A DNA stretch of 64,000 bases from Sclerotinia nivalis. Taxonomy: Eukaryota; Ascomycota; Leotiomycetes; Helotiales; Sclerotiniaceae. The DNA lies in contig JAPEIS010000006.1 of the NCBI GenBank assembly GCA_029531795.1, forward strand, positions 2,356,001-2,420,000, written 5' to 3'. Both the position numbers and the translations under genes were made by a program. The notes beneath the pieces were generated by a model, which saw only the letters and a list, made by a program, of their open reading frames with translations, made no database searches and had not been told where the DNA came from. This document shows positions 49,701 through 63,280 of the stretch, piece by piece; positions within the stretch are counted from its first letter, which is position 1; every line of letters begins with the position of its first letter.

Positions 49701-50785
49701 AATGGTCTGCGGTGGTCAGCCCTATACAACCAGTCATAATTACTGTCGATACCTCTGCTGAAGGTTTCATATCTGGCGAAGATCTTGTCAATAACGTCAT
49801 CCTTTCCAAGGCGCCCAAACATGAGCCTACAATTCCTGGTAAGTTGATATCTTTGGGGATCTCCAGCACTTCCTTTCCTCATAAGCTAACCTGCTTGCCA
49901 GATACCTTAAATGCCTCTAACGAGGAGAAGAGACGCAATCAGACTGCTGGCCAGGAGGCAGCAGCTTTCCTGAAGAATTTTGAGAACATTCGAAAGGCAC
50001 GAGAATACGCTATCATGGTAGACAACGCTCGGCATGAGGAGATCATGGCAAGAGAGCCTGAGCCAAATCCATACGCTCCTAAGATTGAGGTTTATCTACG
50101 ACCCGCCACAGAAGCTGATGCGAAGCAAATTTTGCAGATCTACAACCATTACATCATTGAGTCCTACATCCCAGAGGATCAAGAGCCTCTGACGGAAAGT
50201 GACATCCTGTTCCTCATCCAGGTTACGAAGAAAGAAAAGTTACCTTTCGTCGTTGCTGTCAAAGGCCGTATTCCAGCACAGTCTGCTAACCCAAAGGTTA
50301 AGACCAAGGTGCCACAGTATGAGAACATCATCGGCTTTGGATACACCGAGATGCGTGGCTGTGGAATCGCTGGAAAATCTACCGGTCGATCCAGATACAC
50401 ACACAATCTACATTTTTACATACACCCAGACTACACTCGCAAGGGCGTTGGTAGCTGTGTTCTAGATCGACTTCTTCTAGTTTCAAGTCGTGCTTATTGT
50501 AGTCATGATGGGTACGACTGGCTCAACCATGATAACGATCCTGCCTATGGCCATGGCTGCGGCGCCCGATGCCATCAACTGTTGATCGAGGTTCCTGTTC
50601 TTAGAAAGGATGACCCTAATTACGAATGGATCAAAAGTTTCTTGCGGAAGTTCTGGTTCCTGGAGGAGTTTCGACTCAATTGTGTTGGCCGAAGTTCTGT
50701 ATTACATCGTGCAGGAGAGTGGCTCGACGTTGTTCACTTCCAGAAGGAACTTGAACATGAAGCGGAATTCACACCTTTCGTCTAG
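46779..50785 (+). CDS. Repeat-rich protein with C-terminal GNAT acetyltransferase domain
   Basis: A chain of eight exons stays in frame: 46779-47121, 47170-47375, 47427-47591, 47644-48301, 48372-48476, 48536-48636, 48794-49838, 49902-50785, giving 1168 residues. The first ~525 residues are Ser/Lys-rich, probably disordered, with a degenerate repeat (KLFEQMLLKDHENRMSKFQ type). The last ~230 residues form a GNAT fold: YLRPATEADAKQILQIYNHY, IIGFGYTEMRG, NLHFYIHPDYTRKGVGSCVLDRLL (the R/QxxGxG acetyl-CoA loop near 1053). Substrate unknown. Alternative: two genes, the second starting at ATG 48598 (MSNKPLIPAPINK, 655 residues). No stop separates them, so one gene is preferred. Three introns (48, 51 and 63 nt) are stop-free and easily missed. 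Confidence 0.65.
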
Positions 50786-51590
50786 GTGTGTTGATCATGC
50801 ATATGATTCTTCAACATAGCCTGGAACTTTAAAACATCCGCTTGCTTCTTATTTCTTCAATTTTTTACTTTTCAATATGCCACGATCGCAGCTATCACCG
50901 CTCCGCAGGAGATTCGTGGTCGGGATCATAATGACTTCGTTATTGGGGGATTTTTCTTTTTCTTTTCAAAGGCGGCAATCTAGGGGAGGCTCTGGATTGA
51001 ACGTAAAGAATTTGGAGTTGACAAAATGGATGGAAGCATTGAATGGTACGTGGAATACGAATTTGCAAGTGGCTTCTCGTACCTTTTTGATACTGAGGTA
51101 TTCCTTGATTTTCAGCTTGCGAACAAAATCTGAGGAAGGTCTTAAACGTCCACTGGTACTTTAGATTGCGAAACACATAAGAAATGATATAAAAAATTAA
51201 TGAGATATTTGTCCTCGTAGCCTCGTTGTGATTTAGGTGGTAGTGATGATGAAGCATAAGATATGCACATGTTTTGCATCAAGATTGAATAGATTGGTAT
51301 CCTTGCAATATCTATTTGTTCGTTTCAAGGCCTGATCAAATCATTCGATATATATCAGACAATATGGTTATATAATTTGAATAGAATCAATGCTATATTG
51401 AAATAATTATCTATGGAATAGTATTCTTATTAGGTTATGGTTCTTGAAAGTTCATGAATCCGCGCACCTACTGGTAGATCGTCCAGGCTAGCCAATCTCA
51501 TCAACAAAAAAGATTCTGCCGAGGCGGTAAAAGCACTCTCTAACTTTTTTTCTCCAATTATCAAAAATCTTAAGACAGCATAAATCAAAC
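50786..51590. other. Spacer between the GNAT gene and drs1
   Basis: 3' flank of the GNAT gene and promoter of drs1. The frame at 50877-51164 has no family resemblance. No gene recognised. Confidence 0.55.
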
Positions 51591-54045
51591 ATGGCACCCA
51601 AACGTAATCGCGACGATGACTTTGTTCTCACACTGTCGGATAATGAAGGAGAAGATTTAACCAATGTCATCGAAGAAGAATTGCCTTTAGATCCTTCCTC
51701 AAACAAAAAACGCAAACGCAACGATGATACTGCTTCTACTAAAAAGTCCAAGAAATCAAAGAAGAAGTCCGAGGATGAAGATGTGGAAGAAGAGGGAATA
51801 TGGGGGATCAAGGATGCAGATGACGGGGCTATGGATTCCGACTTTGAATTTGCATTGGAAGCAGACGGAAAAGGTGGCGCGGATTTAGAGGAATTTGAGG
51901 GCTGGGGATTCGATGGAGCGAAGAAGGGACTCAATGGAGGTGACAAAAAGGCAGTAGATATTGATGAAATCATTGCACGAAGGAGAGAAAAGAAGAAGGC
52001 GACAGGGAAGAAGGGAGAGACAGAGGATGAAGTAATTGCTGAAAAAGAAGATGTCGTAGCTTCGGACGAAGAACAAGATGCGCCGGAGGGTATGGATTTC
52101 AAGGACGAGGATGATGAATTCATGGCTGAAGATGGATTCGGAATGGGTGCTGGATCTGCGGAAGAGTCTGGTGCAGAAGAGGATTCTGAAGCATCGGATA
52201 ACGAAGAGGCAGAAGATGATGATTCCGATAGCGATTCCGTCGCATCACCAGCACCTCATCCAGATGATGCCGCTTCTGAGGCTTCCGATGACGATGAGGA
52301 TATGGACGAAGACCCCGAGGAAGCTGCTAAAAGAGAGGCATTCTTCGCCCCTGAAGAAAAACCAGTCAAGGGTGCTAAGCCCGAACTCAATTCAACATTT
52401 CAAAGCATGTCCCTATCTCGACCAATTCTTCGAGGTCTTGCTACAGTTGGTTTCACTCAACCTACACCGATTCAATCGAAAACTATACCTGTTGCATTAT
52501 TGGGCAAGGATGTCGTTGGTGGGGCTGTTACTGGTTCCGGAAAGACTGCAGCATTTATTGTTCCTGTCCTTGAACGTCTTCTATACAGACCAAAGAAAGT
52601 ACCAACCAGTAGAGTGGCGATTCTTATGCCAACTCGTGAATTGGCAATCCAATGTCACGCAGTCGCTACCAAACTTGCAAGCCATACTGATATCAAATTC
52701 TGTTTGGCTGTTGGAGGTCTTAGTTTGAAAGTTCAAGAAGCCGAGTTACGTCTTCGCCCAGATGTCATTATTGCTACTCCCGGTCGTTTCATTGATCATA
52801 TGCGCAATTCCCCAAGTTTTACTGTTGATACATTGGAGATTCTCGTTCTCGATGAAGCTGATCGAATGCTTGAAGCTGGTTTTGCTGATGAGTTGAATGA
52901 GATTTTAACAACTATTCCTAAGTCTAGACAGACTATGCTCTTTTCCGCAACAATGTCTTCATCCGTTGATAACCTCATTCGTGTTGGTCTTAATAGACCT
53001 GTGCGCCTACTCGTCGACTCTCAAAAATCAACTGCTGGTACTTTGATACAAGAGTTCATTCGTCTTCGACCAGGAAGAGAGGGTAAACGCATGGGTTATC
53101 TTTTGTATCTCTGCGCAAATGTCTACACTGATCGAGTCATTGTTTTCTTCAGACAGAAGAAGGAGGCTCATAGAGCACGTATTATCTTTGGATTGTCTGG
53201 TCTCAAAGCTACTGAATTGCACGGTAGCATGAGTCAAGAACAAGTATGTCTTTATTTTCCATCTATAATATTTCATCAACTAACATGTTCAGCGTATCAA
53301 AAGTGTAGAAGCTTTCCGTGATGGAAAAGCCTCTTTCCTCCTCGCCACCGATCTCGCCTCTCGTGGTCTTGATATCAAGGGTGTCGACACAGTAATCAAC
53401 TACGAAGCTCCTCAATCCCACGACATCTATCTCCATCGTGTAGGACGTACAGCTCGTGCTGGTCGTTCTGGACGCGCTTGTACCATTGCCGCAGAACCAG
53501 ATCGTAAAGTCGTCAAAGCAGCTGTGAAATCTAGTCGTACACAAGGAGCTAAGGTTGTCAGTCGAGTAATCGAAGCCAGTGAGGCAGATAGCTGGAGCGA
53601 AAAAGTTGATGAGATGGCGGATGAAATTGAAGAAGTTTTAAAGGAAGAGAAAGAAGATAAAATTCTTGCTCAAGCGGAGATGGAAGTTAGAAAAGGACAA
53701 AATTTCATGGATCATGAAGCGGAAATTAAGGGAAGACCTAAGAGAACATGGTTTGAAAGCGAAAAGGAGAAATTAGCAGCGAAGAAATTGGGAATGGAAG
53801 AGTTAAATGGGGTGGTAGGTGGAAAGAAAAAGGGAAAATTGAGTAATAAGGATAAGAAGAAGTTGGATGATAAGGGAGAGAGATTAGAAGGGAGGGTTTG
53901 GAAAAAGGGTAGGCAGGAGAGAGATGGGAAGGGGGTTTTGGCGAAGGAAAAGGGGAAGAAAAAGGTTAAGGGTGGGAAACCTGCTGGGGTGGGTAAAAAG
54001 AAGGCTATGAAGCCGATGAGGACGGGTGGTGCGAAGAGGAGATAG
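51591..54045 (+). CDS. drs1: ATP-dependent DEAD-box RNA helicase Drs1 (DDX27)
   Basis: Nucleolar DEAD-box helicase needed for 60S ribosomal subunit assembly. Two exons, 51591-53243 and 53293-54045, give 801 residues. The N-terminal ~270 residues are Lys-rich then very acidic ([21 protein letters not shown]). The helicase core is complete: Q motif [18 protein letters not shown] (about 311-318), Ia [20 protein letters not shown] (about 421), [38 protein letters not shown] (about 597-607). The C-terminal Drs1/DDX27 extension is Lys/Gly-rich ([16 protein letters not shown]) and probably aids nucleolar RNA binding. The 49-nt intron (GTATGT, CTAAC, TTCAG) sits between motif IV and motif V. The start is the only sensible ATG. 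Confidence 0.96.
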
Positions 54046-55247
54046 GGTAGGGTGGATGGATGGAGGAAGTGATAGAGGGAGGGATTAATTGGGATGGTGG
54101 GGGTGGGGAGGCAGAGAATAGTTGAGATACTAGATAGATACCAATTCATTATTCTGTTCTGTTTTGTGTGTATGAATGCGTATCAATCCAATCCAATCCA
54201 TACATATATAAATCACTGAACAGAGAGTATTTCTTCCTATGACATTTATTTATTCATTTTGCTCATTTTACTCATTTTACCCATTCAATAAAGTATAAAC
54301 TACTCGAGTTAACTGAACTAAAATACCATACAATATTGTTGGAATACGAAATGTAGAGTTGCAAGTGTGTATAGTTCTTATTGTAGTGTAGGTTCTATGG
54401 AAAGCTTATATATGAGGTTATACGGCGAACAGGATGCTGACTCAGCAACTTCCAACAAATATAATACAATATAATACAATATCCACACAACCCCTCCATC
54501 AGAATCCCGTGATCCATCTTGTATATACTCATACTCATACTCATACTCATACTCATACTCATACTCATACTCATACTCATACTCATACTCATACTCATAC
54601 TCATACTCATACTCATACTCATACTCATACTCCACTTTACTATATATAATCATCTATACCTTACAAAAACATCTATATTCCCTCAATAAAAGAAGTTTAG
54701 ATAAATTTAAATATATATACTTACCAGTCGCCTCACTTAGGGAAGCGTTTAGAGTGTCTAGAGTGTCTGGAGTGTTTAGATTATTTATTCATTTGTTTAT
54801 CTGTCCGTCTATATCTATATATATATCGAACAAACGAACAATAATACGGATGAAAGGATAGAAAGATGGAAAGATGAAAGGATCAAAGAATGGAAGGAAA
54901 AAGGATATTATATTTAGCTCGTAATTATTTTGTAATTTACTGCCAAACAAAAGCAAAGGTATTGGAGATTTTCTTTTTTCATTCTCTCTCTTGTATAAAT
55001 CATAATCTTTCATTTATTTCTCTTTTTCTTCCATTCACTCGTATCATTTCTCTTCTCTTCTCTTCCCTTCCCATCTTCCCTTGAAAATCTATTCGCATCG
55101 ATTCCATCCCAATGCATTTATGATACAACCATCATACATTAATCAATCCGCCCCTCCATGCACCCATCCATCCAAAAAATCCAATAATATAAAATATCCC
55201 ATCACCCTACCCCACCAAACACGCTCCCTCATCCCCCCACAAACATC
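54046..55247. other. Convergent spacer, drs1 / app1
   Basis: 3' flanks of two convergent genes, with a hexanucleotide array (separate entry) and AT-rich sequence. The frames coding MSMS, YEYE and THTH repeats arise from that array and are not genes. Confidence 0.6.
54525..54632 (+). repeat. ATACTC hexanucleotide array, 18 copies
   Basis: A perfect 108-bp array of ATACTC (GAGTAT on the other strand). Being a multiple of three it is open in several frames, giving dipeptide repeats, but it lies outside genes between the 3' ends of drs1 and app1. Confidence 0.95.
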
Positions 55248-57785
55248 CTACCTCTTCAAATCCTTAACCTTAACCTCTCCACCTCCCATCCCCGTCTTCC
55301 CCTTCCCATGTCCATGTCCATGCCCCTCCACGCCCATCTCGTGCATAGTTTTTTCCACCATATGAACAGCCTCTATACATACATCGCCTCCCGTCCTCCA
55401 AGCTCTCAACGTTACATCCTGACTATCCAGAATATCCTTTGCGCGTCTCCAGCGACGTTTCCATAGATCTAATTTTTTGTTTGCTGGGGCGCCATTGGAA
55501 GGTCGGTAGTATTCATCTTCGGATGAGTCGGGACTACTGCTATTATTCGTATTTGTGTAGGTGGGAGCGCTAGCTGTGGAGGCTGAGGACAGCATGGTTG
55601 ATTGGCGACGGGGTGGTAGTGGTGGTCCATTTGATGATGGACTGGATTCGCCCATTCCTGGTATGTAAGATCTCATTTCTGGAAGATTATTGTAGGTCTC
55701 TGCAACTTTATTGCGAGCACTGGATATATAGCCTTCACTGGATGCTTCGGATAACTCGGCACTGCTTTGTGTTTGCTTTAATGGATGGTTATGTACACTC
55801 CCATGAATAGCACCTGAACGACGAGGTTTTGGTGGTGGTGGAGGAGAGTTTCGATTGATAGGTTCAGGTGGTTCAGGTTGAACGACTGTGATTGTACTTG
55901 ATCCTCGAAGTGATAGAGGTTTAGAAGGTCGAGGTGGAGGGGCTTTACCATCATTGGTGGATTTTCGTCGTGGAACATCTGGTATTTCCATATCCGCCAT
56001 AGATCGAGGCACCACCTCTCGATGTGATCCATGTACTGGGTCATTCTCAGATTCATCTCCAAAGTCAATGAGTGTTCCCATGTTTGGACCATTACTGGTC
56101 CGAAGTTTTGTTTCCGAGGGAACTCTAGGAGGTAAAGATGGTCGTTTCTCTGATTGCTCTGATTTACTATATGTAGATGATCTCCTACTATCAATGGATT
56201 GTGTTCGAGATCGAGGTTCAAATCTACGTCGTTCTCCACTGAGCGGACCTAAAGCCGAATCAAAGAACCCTATATCAGCTGGTGTTGTGACATCTCTGAT
56301 AAAAATTCCGAGAATTTTCCCCGGGTTTGCTAGCACGACATCGGTATAGACTTCTAAATCTGCCTCACCACTATCTCCAATCAAAATGAATTTCCTTTCT
56401 GGGAAATCTCGCATGATCTTTTCAAGAGTACCCTTTTTTCTTTCTGCAACTGGTTCAAAGATACCTTGAAGCATCCCGCTGTATTGTTTAAGATGATAAG
56501 ATCCAGGCGGTAGACCTGCTTTTATAAAAAAGCTCACCAATACCGGGAATAGTTGCCAAGGTGAATTGGATACATAATGAACCCCTACACCCATATCATA
56601 CATTGTATTGTACCATTCCCTGACACCTTCAATTGTGAGATCGGCAAATTCACGAATAAAGACATTTCTGAAAATCTCTCTTGATCCTGCACCAATTGAA
56701 GAATGCTTGATTGTATCATCGACATCACTGATTAAACTGACTCCTTTTGGTTCAGTAATCTTGACTTCTTCAATGGCTGAAAGGTTTTCCGAGGCCAGTA
56801 CTCTGACATGTGTAGGAACAAAATCCAAAGCAGCTCGCATATTGAAATGACCTGCTTCATTTGTTTCTATCGTTCGCGAAGAAGAGTTCTTTTCATCATA
56901 AAAGAAGACCGTGACTGCCGTAGCGACCATTGGATTCGTAAGGAATGGCCTTAATCGTGCCATCAAATGCGCATTTGCTGTAAAAATTTCCGCATGGGTC
57001 ATTTCGGATGGTTGATTCCACGATGTACGTTTTGTTAGACTACCTGGAGCAGGAGATGACTCTGGTGACACTCTTGAACTGCCACCGCGCCGCCTACCAC
57101 GATCATCATAGATACTATCACCATCTGAATCACGCTTTGGCTTTTCACTGTAGTCACCTCGAAGGGCTGCCTCCTCCTCGCCTCTTCCTTTTTTCAATAT
57201 TTGTTCTGCTTCTCTGGCAATCTTCTCCTCATCACGCCTCTCTTCATGTTCTCTATGTTTCGCCCTTATTGAATTCGTATCCGGGCTGGTATCTCGACTC
57301 CCAGATTTCGGTGCTGGTATCCCACTCAATTGACGTGCAAGTCCAATGAGTAACCTGTTCTTTCTCGTCATAGGTCCTCTATGAGGAGAGTAAAGCCATC
57401 CTCTAACATCCACATCAACTATAGCCTTATCATCCTCATATTTCTGCCATTCCCTTGCCCAATATTCTGCGTCTCCCGGTTCGTTCAATTTAGGATTCAT
57501 GTTGGCATCTTCAAAGAATGGCTTCTCTTTCGTGTGTCTTCGTGCATATGAAGGAAATAATATCATTTGCTCATCTCCATGAGAAATAATAGCTACATCC
57601 GGAAATGAGCCCGGTATTCCATGAGGATCATCATCCACACCATTGTTCCCTCCCCATTTCTCCGAATACGATTGTTGATATGATTGACGAAGTTCATTTG
57701 CAGCCTTCCAATATCCTGCCAATTTCTCCCTCTTACCACCACGCTTTCTTTCCTCCCCGTATCCATCTGCGACATAGCTAGACAT
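55248..57785 (-). CDS. app1: Actin patch protein App1-like phosphatidate phosphatase
   Basis: Homologue of App1, a Mg-dependent phosphatidate phosphatase (DUF2183) at cortical actin patches, linking lipid turnover to endocytosis. The chosen start at 57785 gives 845 residues beginning MSSYVADGYGEERKRGGKR, close to family starts. SFPDVAIISHGDEQMILFPSYARRH follows. The HAD-type catalytic motif is SDVDDT (DxDxT, about residue 347), and GVGVHYVSNSPWQLFPVL and FILIGDSGEADLEVY complete the site. The C-terminal third is rich in SH3-binding proline motifs (PPPPPKPRRSG, PPLPPRRQ), as expected for an actin-patch partner. The frame stays open for at least 106 codons upstream of this ATG, up to 58103, without any ATG. 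A CAG|GTAAGG donor at 58373 suggests a 5'-UTR intron. Confidence 0.88.
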   Translation of the reverse strand: MSSYVADGYGEERKRGGKREKLAGYWKAANELRQSYQQSYSEKWGGNNGVDDDPHGIPGSFPDVAIISHGDEQMILFPSYARRHTKEKPFFEDANMNPKLNEPGDAEYWAREWQKYEDDKAIVDVDVRGWLYSPHRGPMTRKNRLLIGLARQLSGIPAPKSGSRDTSPDTNSIRAKHREHEERRDEEKIAREAEQILKKGRGEEEAALRGDYSEKPKRDSDGDSIYDDRGRRRGGSSRVSPESSPAPGSLTKRTSWNQPSEMTHAEIFTANAHLMARLRPFLTNPMVATAVTVFFYDEKNSSSRTIETNEAGHFNMRAALDFVPTHVRVLASENLSAIEEVKITEPKGVSLISDVDDTIKHSSIGAGSREIFRNVFIREFADLTIEGVREWYNTMYDMGVGVHYVSNSPWQLFPVLVSFFIKAGLPPGSYHLKQYSGMLQGIFEPVAERKKGTLEKIMRDFPERKFILIGDSGEADLEVYTDVVLANPGKILGIFIRDVTTPADIGFFDSALGPLSGERRRFEPRSRTQSIDSRRSSTYSKSEQSEKRPSLPPRVPSETKLRTSNGPNMGTLIDFGDESENDPVHGSHREVVPRSMADMEIPDVPRRKSTNDGKAPPPRPSKPLSLRGSSTITVVQPEPPEPINRNSPPPPPKPRRSGAIHGSVHNHPLKQTQSSAELSEASSEGYISSARNKVAETYNNLPEMRSYIPGMGESSPSSNGPPLPPRRQSTMLSSASTASAPTYTNTNNSSSPDSSEDEYYRPSNGAPANKKLDLWKRRWRRAKDILDSQDVTLRAWRTGGDVCIEAVHMVEKTMHEMGVEGHGHGHGKGKTGMGGGEVKVKDLKR

Positions 57786-59219
57786 CGAACCAGATGATGG
57801 GCTCAACTTGCGAGAAGTCGTCGCATTGTCTTTAGAACCGCCACCCAAAAGTCTTCTCCCCGCCCTTCCAAGAATTTGAAAGGCAGTTTTCCCGGCAGCT
57901 CTCTTCCTTTTCTGTTTTAACTGAGTCCTAACTATGTAATTATATATTCGTGATTGAGCGCGAAGTTTCCAGAATGGTAATGTTTCGAATCGGAAATTCG
58001 TGAAGCGCTCGCGTGCAATCTGCCGAGGATGTGGAAATAGATATCGGAAAAAGGATATCCTGTGGTGAGGATGACCTGCTCGACGAAGTGAAGGAGGAGC
58101 CACGATTAATATGCGAGGCCGTCAGGCTGAATGGGTTCGAGAGTTGTGGAGACGTTCCAATCCTGCTCACTGCAGAAGGCAACAATCTAAATGCACAGGC
58201 GGAGTGTGCTTATGTTTGTCATATTCTGTTGATGTTGCTGGGATTAGGATGAAACTTTGGAATTGGGCTGAAAAGTGATCAATTGTAAGAATAAAATTGA
58301 TGAATTGAAATTGTAAGGGACAAGATGGGTATGTTGCCAAGATGCTTCTAGATGGGATTTGAGAATTCCTTACCTGTAATGCCTAGCTTTTTTAATCAGA
58401 TGGGCGCTACGTCACTGTCTTAAAACGCGGTACCACCCTGTCCAGCCTTACAATAGGAATATAAGATTACCTCCCATACAAGTGTTGATCAATGCTTTTA
58501 AATAGTAATCTTTATATAAATACAGGTGAAACATGTATATGATATGAAGAGAATAAATATTGGCCATTTTGGTTTGTGACACTTACAAATGATCAAAAGG
58601 TAGCGTCAGGCTCATAAATAGAACAGACCTCTTGGACCATCATAATAGACCATCAGTGCACACATGGTCATAGAAACATAGAATTGTCCTCATTCGAGAC
58701 TCGTAGTCTCTAAATATAAATTGTATTGGTTTGCTAAAATACATAGATATGTAGAATGCCATTTGAGATGGCCCTCTTGTCGCTGGACCTTTCAAGCAAT
58801 GCTTGATGTCATTTTCGCATAATAGACTCCCCCCTGTCCCTCGACCCTAGAAGTAGAATGAAGAAATAGCCACTGGGAAAGCCAGTGCTAGATTTATTTC
58901 GAGAGGTTCTGCTCTTTCAATTTGCCTCAACAGTTGTACCCAGGCCTGAATGTAAATTTTCATTATTACGGGTTTACCCCGAAGGAAGATCAAGGAAGTA
59001 GGTAATACTCAGTATTTACTTAACGGAATGAATGAATGTGTCGATGTAAACTGCCCTGAGGTTAGTGGCTGATTAATTGGGTCGTTTTTCCGATTTTTTT
59101 TAAACTGTGGTTTTAAGTTTGGTGGCCGCAATGAGCGAGAGCTGGTGTAAAGCAAGCCTGTCATTAGATCCCATCAATGATAGTAGAGAAAGGGAGTATG
59201 GTGGTTTCGCACTGAATCA
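57786..59219. other. Spacer upstream of app1 and downstream of pap1
   Basis: 57786-58103 is an ATG-less in-frame extension of app1 (minus strand). Upstream are a candidate 5'-UTR intron (58373 to about 58268, CAG|GTAAGG donor and TTTTCAG acceptor) and the promoter. The rest is the 3' flank of pap1. No separate gene recognised. Confidence 0.5.
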
Positions 59220-61402
<2,183 letters not shown>

Positions 61403-61760
61403 ATTGACGAAAAGAACGAAACTGAAAGCTTGGGAATGGCTTTCAAGGTTGTCGAGTTGAAACAGCTTAAAATTAAGGTTGGTATTAATGTTTGTTTGTT
61501 TGTTTGAAGAAGATAGAAAGATAGACAAACGCCGGCGCGACCACAAATTGCACTCTTACATAAGCGGATATTTATTTTTGGCTCACTTTATAAAGCTTCC
61601 TATACTACCATGCACAGGCCACCACTTGTACATAAGAATACTTCCGTACCTATGATTCACTTCTTTTGAAAATCATAGGATTTATTGGTATTTTCAAAAT
61701 TCACTCTTTTAACAAAACGTACTATCATATAAATGTTCATGAAGAGATCAAATATACAAT
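61403..61760. promoter_or_regulatory. Divergent promoter, pap1 / methyltransferase
   Basis: A 358 bp spacer between two start codons on opposite strands. It includes a TTTG run in the pap1 leader (61490-61505). No specific binding site is claimed. Confidence 0.45.
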
Positions 61761-63280
61761 ATGTCTGATCCTAGTAATGCTTGGGAGGGCAACGAGGAAA
61801 CTCAGAATGATCCTGATGAGAAGAGAGTTCTTCATCAAGCTCTGGATTCTTTCTAGTAAGGATATTTTTATCATTTGGTGGCAACTTTTAGTCTGAGAAT
61901 AGAGATCCAGTTGGAATCATAGTATCATTTGATTCACGGGAACATCAAGCGAGTGCTCTTGTGTCATGTTAGGGGATCTACCCAGTGTTTTCCGAACAGA
62001 AGGCGAATGAACATAATATGTGCACTCTTACTCATGGAAACATACGCACATGCACCTTTATTAACTTACACACCAGTCACTACCAAAAGACAGCTCATTA
62101 CAACACCACTCATCTAAGAAGACAAGCATTCTACGCCTTACCCCGAGCCCACTGGGAACTCCTCGCATCACCACCCATCAACTATCTCGACACCCTAATA
62201 GCCGTCGATGACGCCATAGACCACAATGCCGAACTCTCAGAAGCCATCTTAACAGCCGCGCTCTCATCCTTCAATCTCCCCTATCCCTCCTCAAACTTTA
62301 ACGCCGACACTAAATCACCAGATGATTTCCGTGGTACAGCCACCTCAGGTGATCTCGAAAAAGCCCGCAGTACCCTCCGCCAAATGTACCGAGACTGGTC
62401 GTCTGAAGGAGCCGCCGAACGCAACGCATCCTACGGCCCCGTGATGCAAGCTCTCCAAGACGAACGAGCCAAATCCTCACCTCTGAATCGCAACATGCGC
62501 GTCCTCGTCCCCGGTGCAGGTCTCGGCCGCCTAGTATTTGATCTCTGTATGCAAGGATTCGACGTCGAAGGCAATGAGATTAGTTACCATCAACTTCTAG
62601 CTAGTGCATATATTCTCAATTTTTGTCCTGAGAAAGAAAACCACACTATTTTCCCCTGGATCCATTCCTTCTCCAACCACAAAACTCGAAGTAATCATCT
62701 GAAATCCGTCAAAATCCCAGATATACATCCAGGGGACGCACTGAACTCCAACCCCCAAGCAGGAGAAATGAGGATGAGTGCCTCCGATTTCCTCCTCTTA
62801 TACGGCCACGAAGAACGCGCCTCATCCTACGACGCAGTAGCCTCCGTCTTCTTCCTCGACACGGCTCCAAACATAATCCGCTATCTAGAAGTTATCCGCA
62901 ATTGTCTCAAACCCGGCGGCCTACTCATAAACATGGGACCACTCCTCTGGCACTTCGAAAACAATCCACCTGGTGCCTCGACACCCTCTTCTTCCAAACA
63001 AGACGGCAATCAAACTCAAAATCAAGGAATAGCCGACCCCGGTAGTATTGAACTCACAAACTCGGAAGTCCTTCTTCTGCTCCCGAAATTGGGATTCACG
63101 GTTCTTACTTCCTCGACTGATTTACGTGCGCCTTATATTCAAGATCCGGATTCTATGCTTCAAAATACTTATTCGGCTAGTTTTTGGGTGGCGAGGAAGA
63201 CTGAGGTTGAGGTTGAAGTTGATGGGAATCTTAAACATGTACATGCACACGGAAATGAAAAGATTGAGGAAATGATATAG
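61761..63280 (+). CDS. Carnosine N-methyltransferase-like protein (N2227 family)
   Basis: SAM-dependent methyltransferase of the N2227/CARNMT1 family. The animal and yeast members (YNL092W) methylate histidine in carnosine-like dipeptides or proteins; the fungal substrate is unproven. Two exons, 61761-61855 and 62077-63280, give 432 residues. The 221-nt intron is long here, but the junction restores LDSFYHYQKTAHYNTTHLRRQAFYALP, the family entry motif. SAM motif I is VLVPGAGLGRL (about residues 174-184), followed by FDVEGNEISYHQLLAS and an SYDAVASVFFLDTAPNI motif. NCLKPGGLLINMGPLLWHF and PLRAPYIQD-type C-terminal segments are present. Upstream frame 61929-62117 is intron sequence. Confidence 0.9.

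Noticed and set aside
50877..51164. 95-codon plus-strand frame after the GNAT gene
   Set aside because: No homology signal. It lies in the 3' flank and its codon choice is random-looking.
54378..54653. Frames encoding MSMS, YEYE and THTH dipeptide repeats
   Set aside because: All come from the perfect ATACTC array. There is no non-repetitive coding part or gene context.
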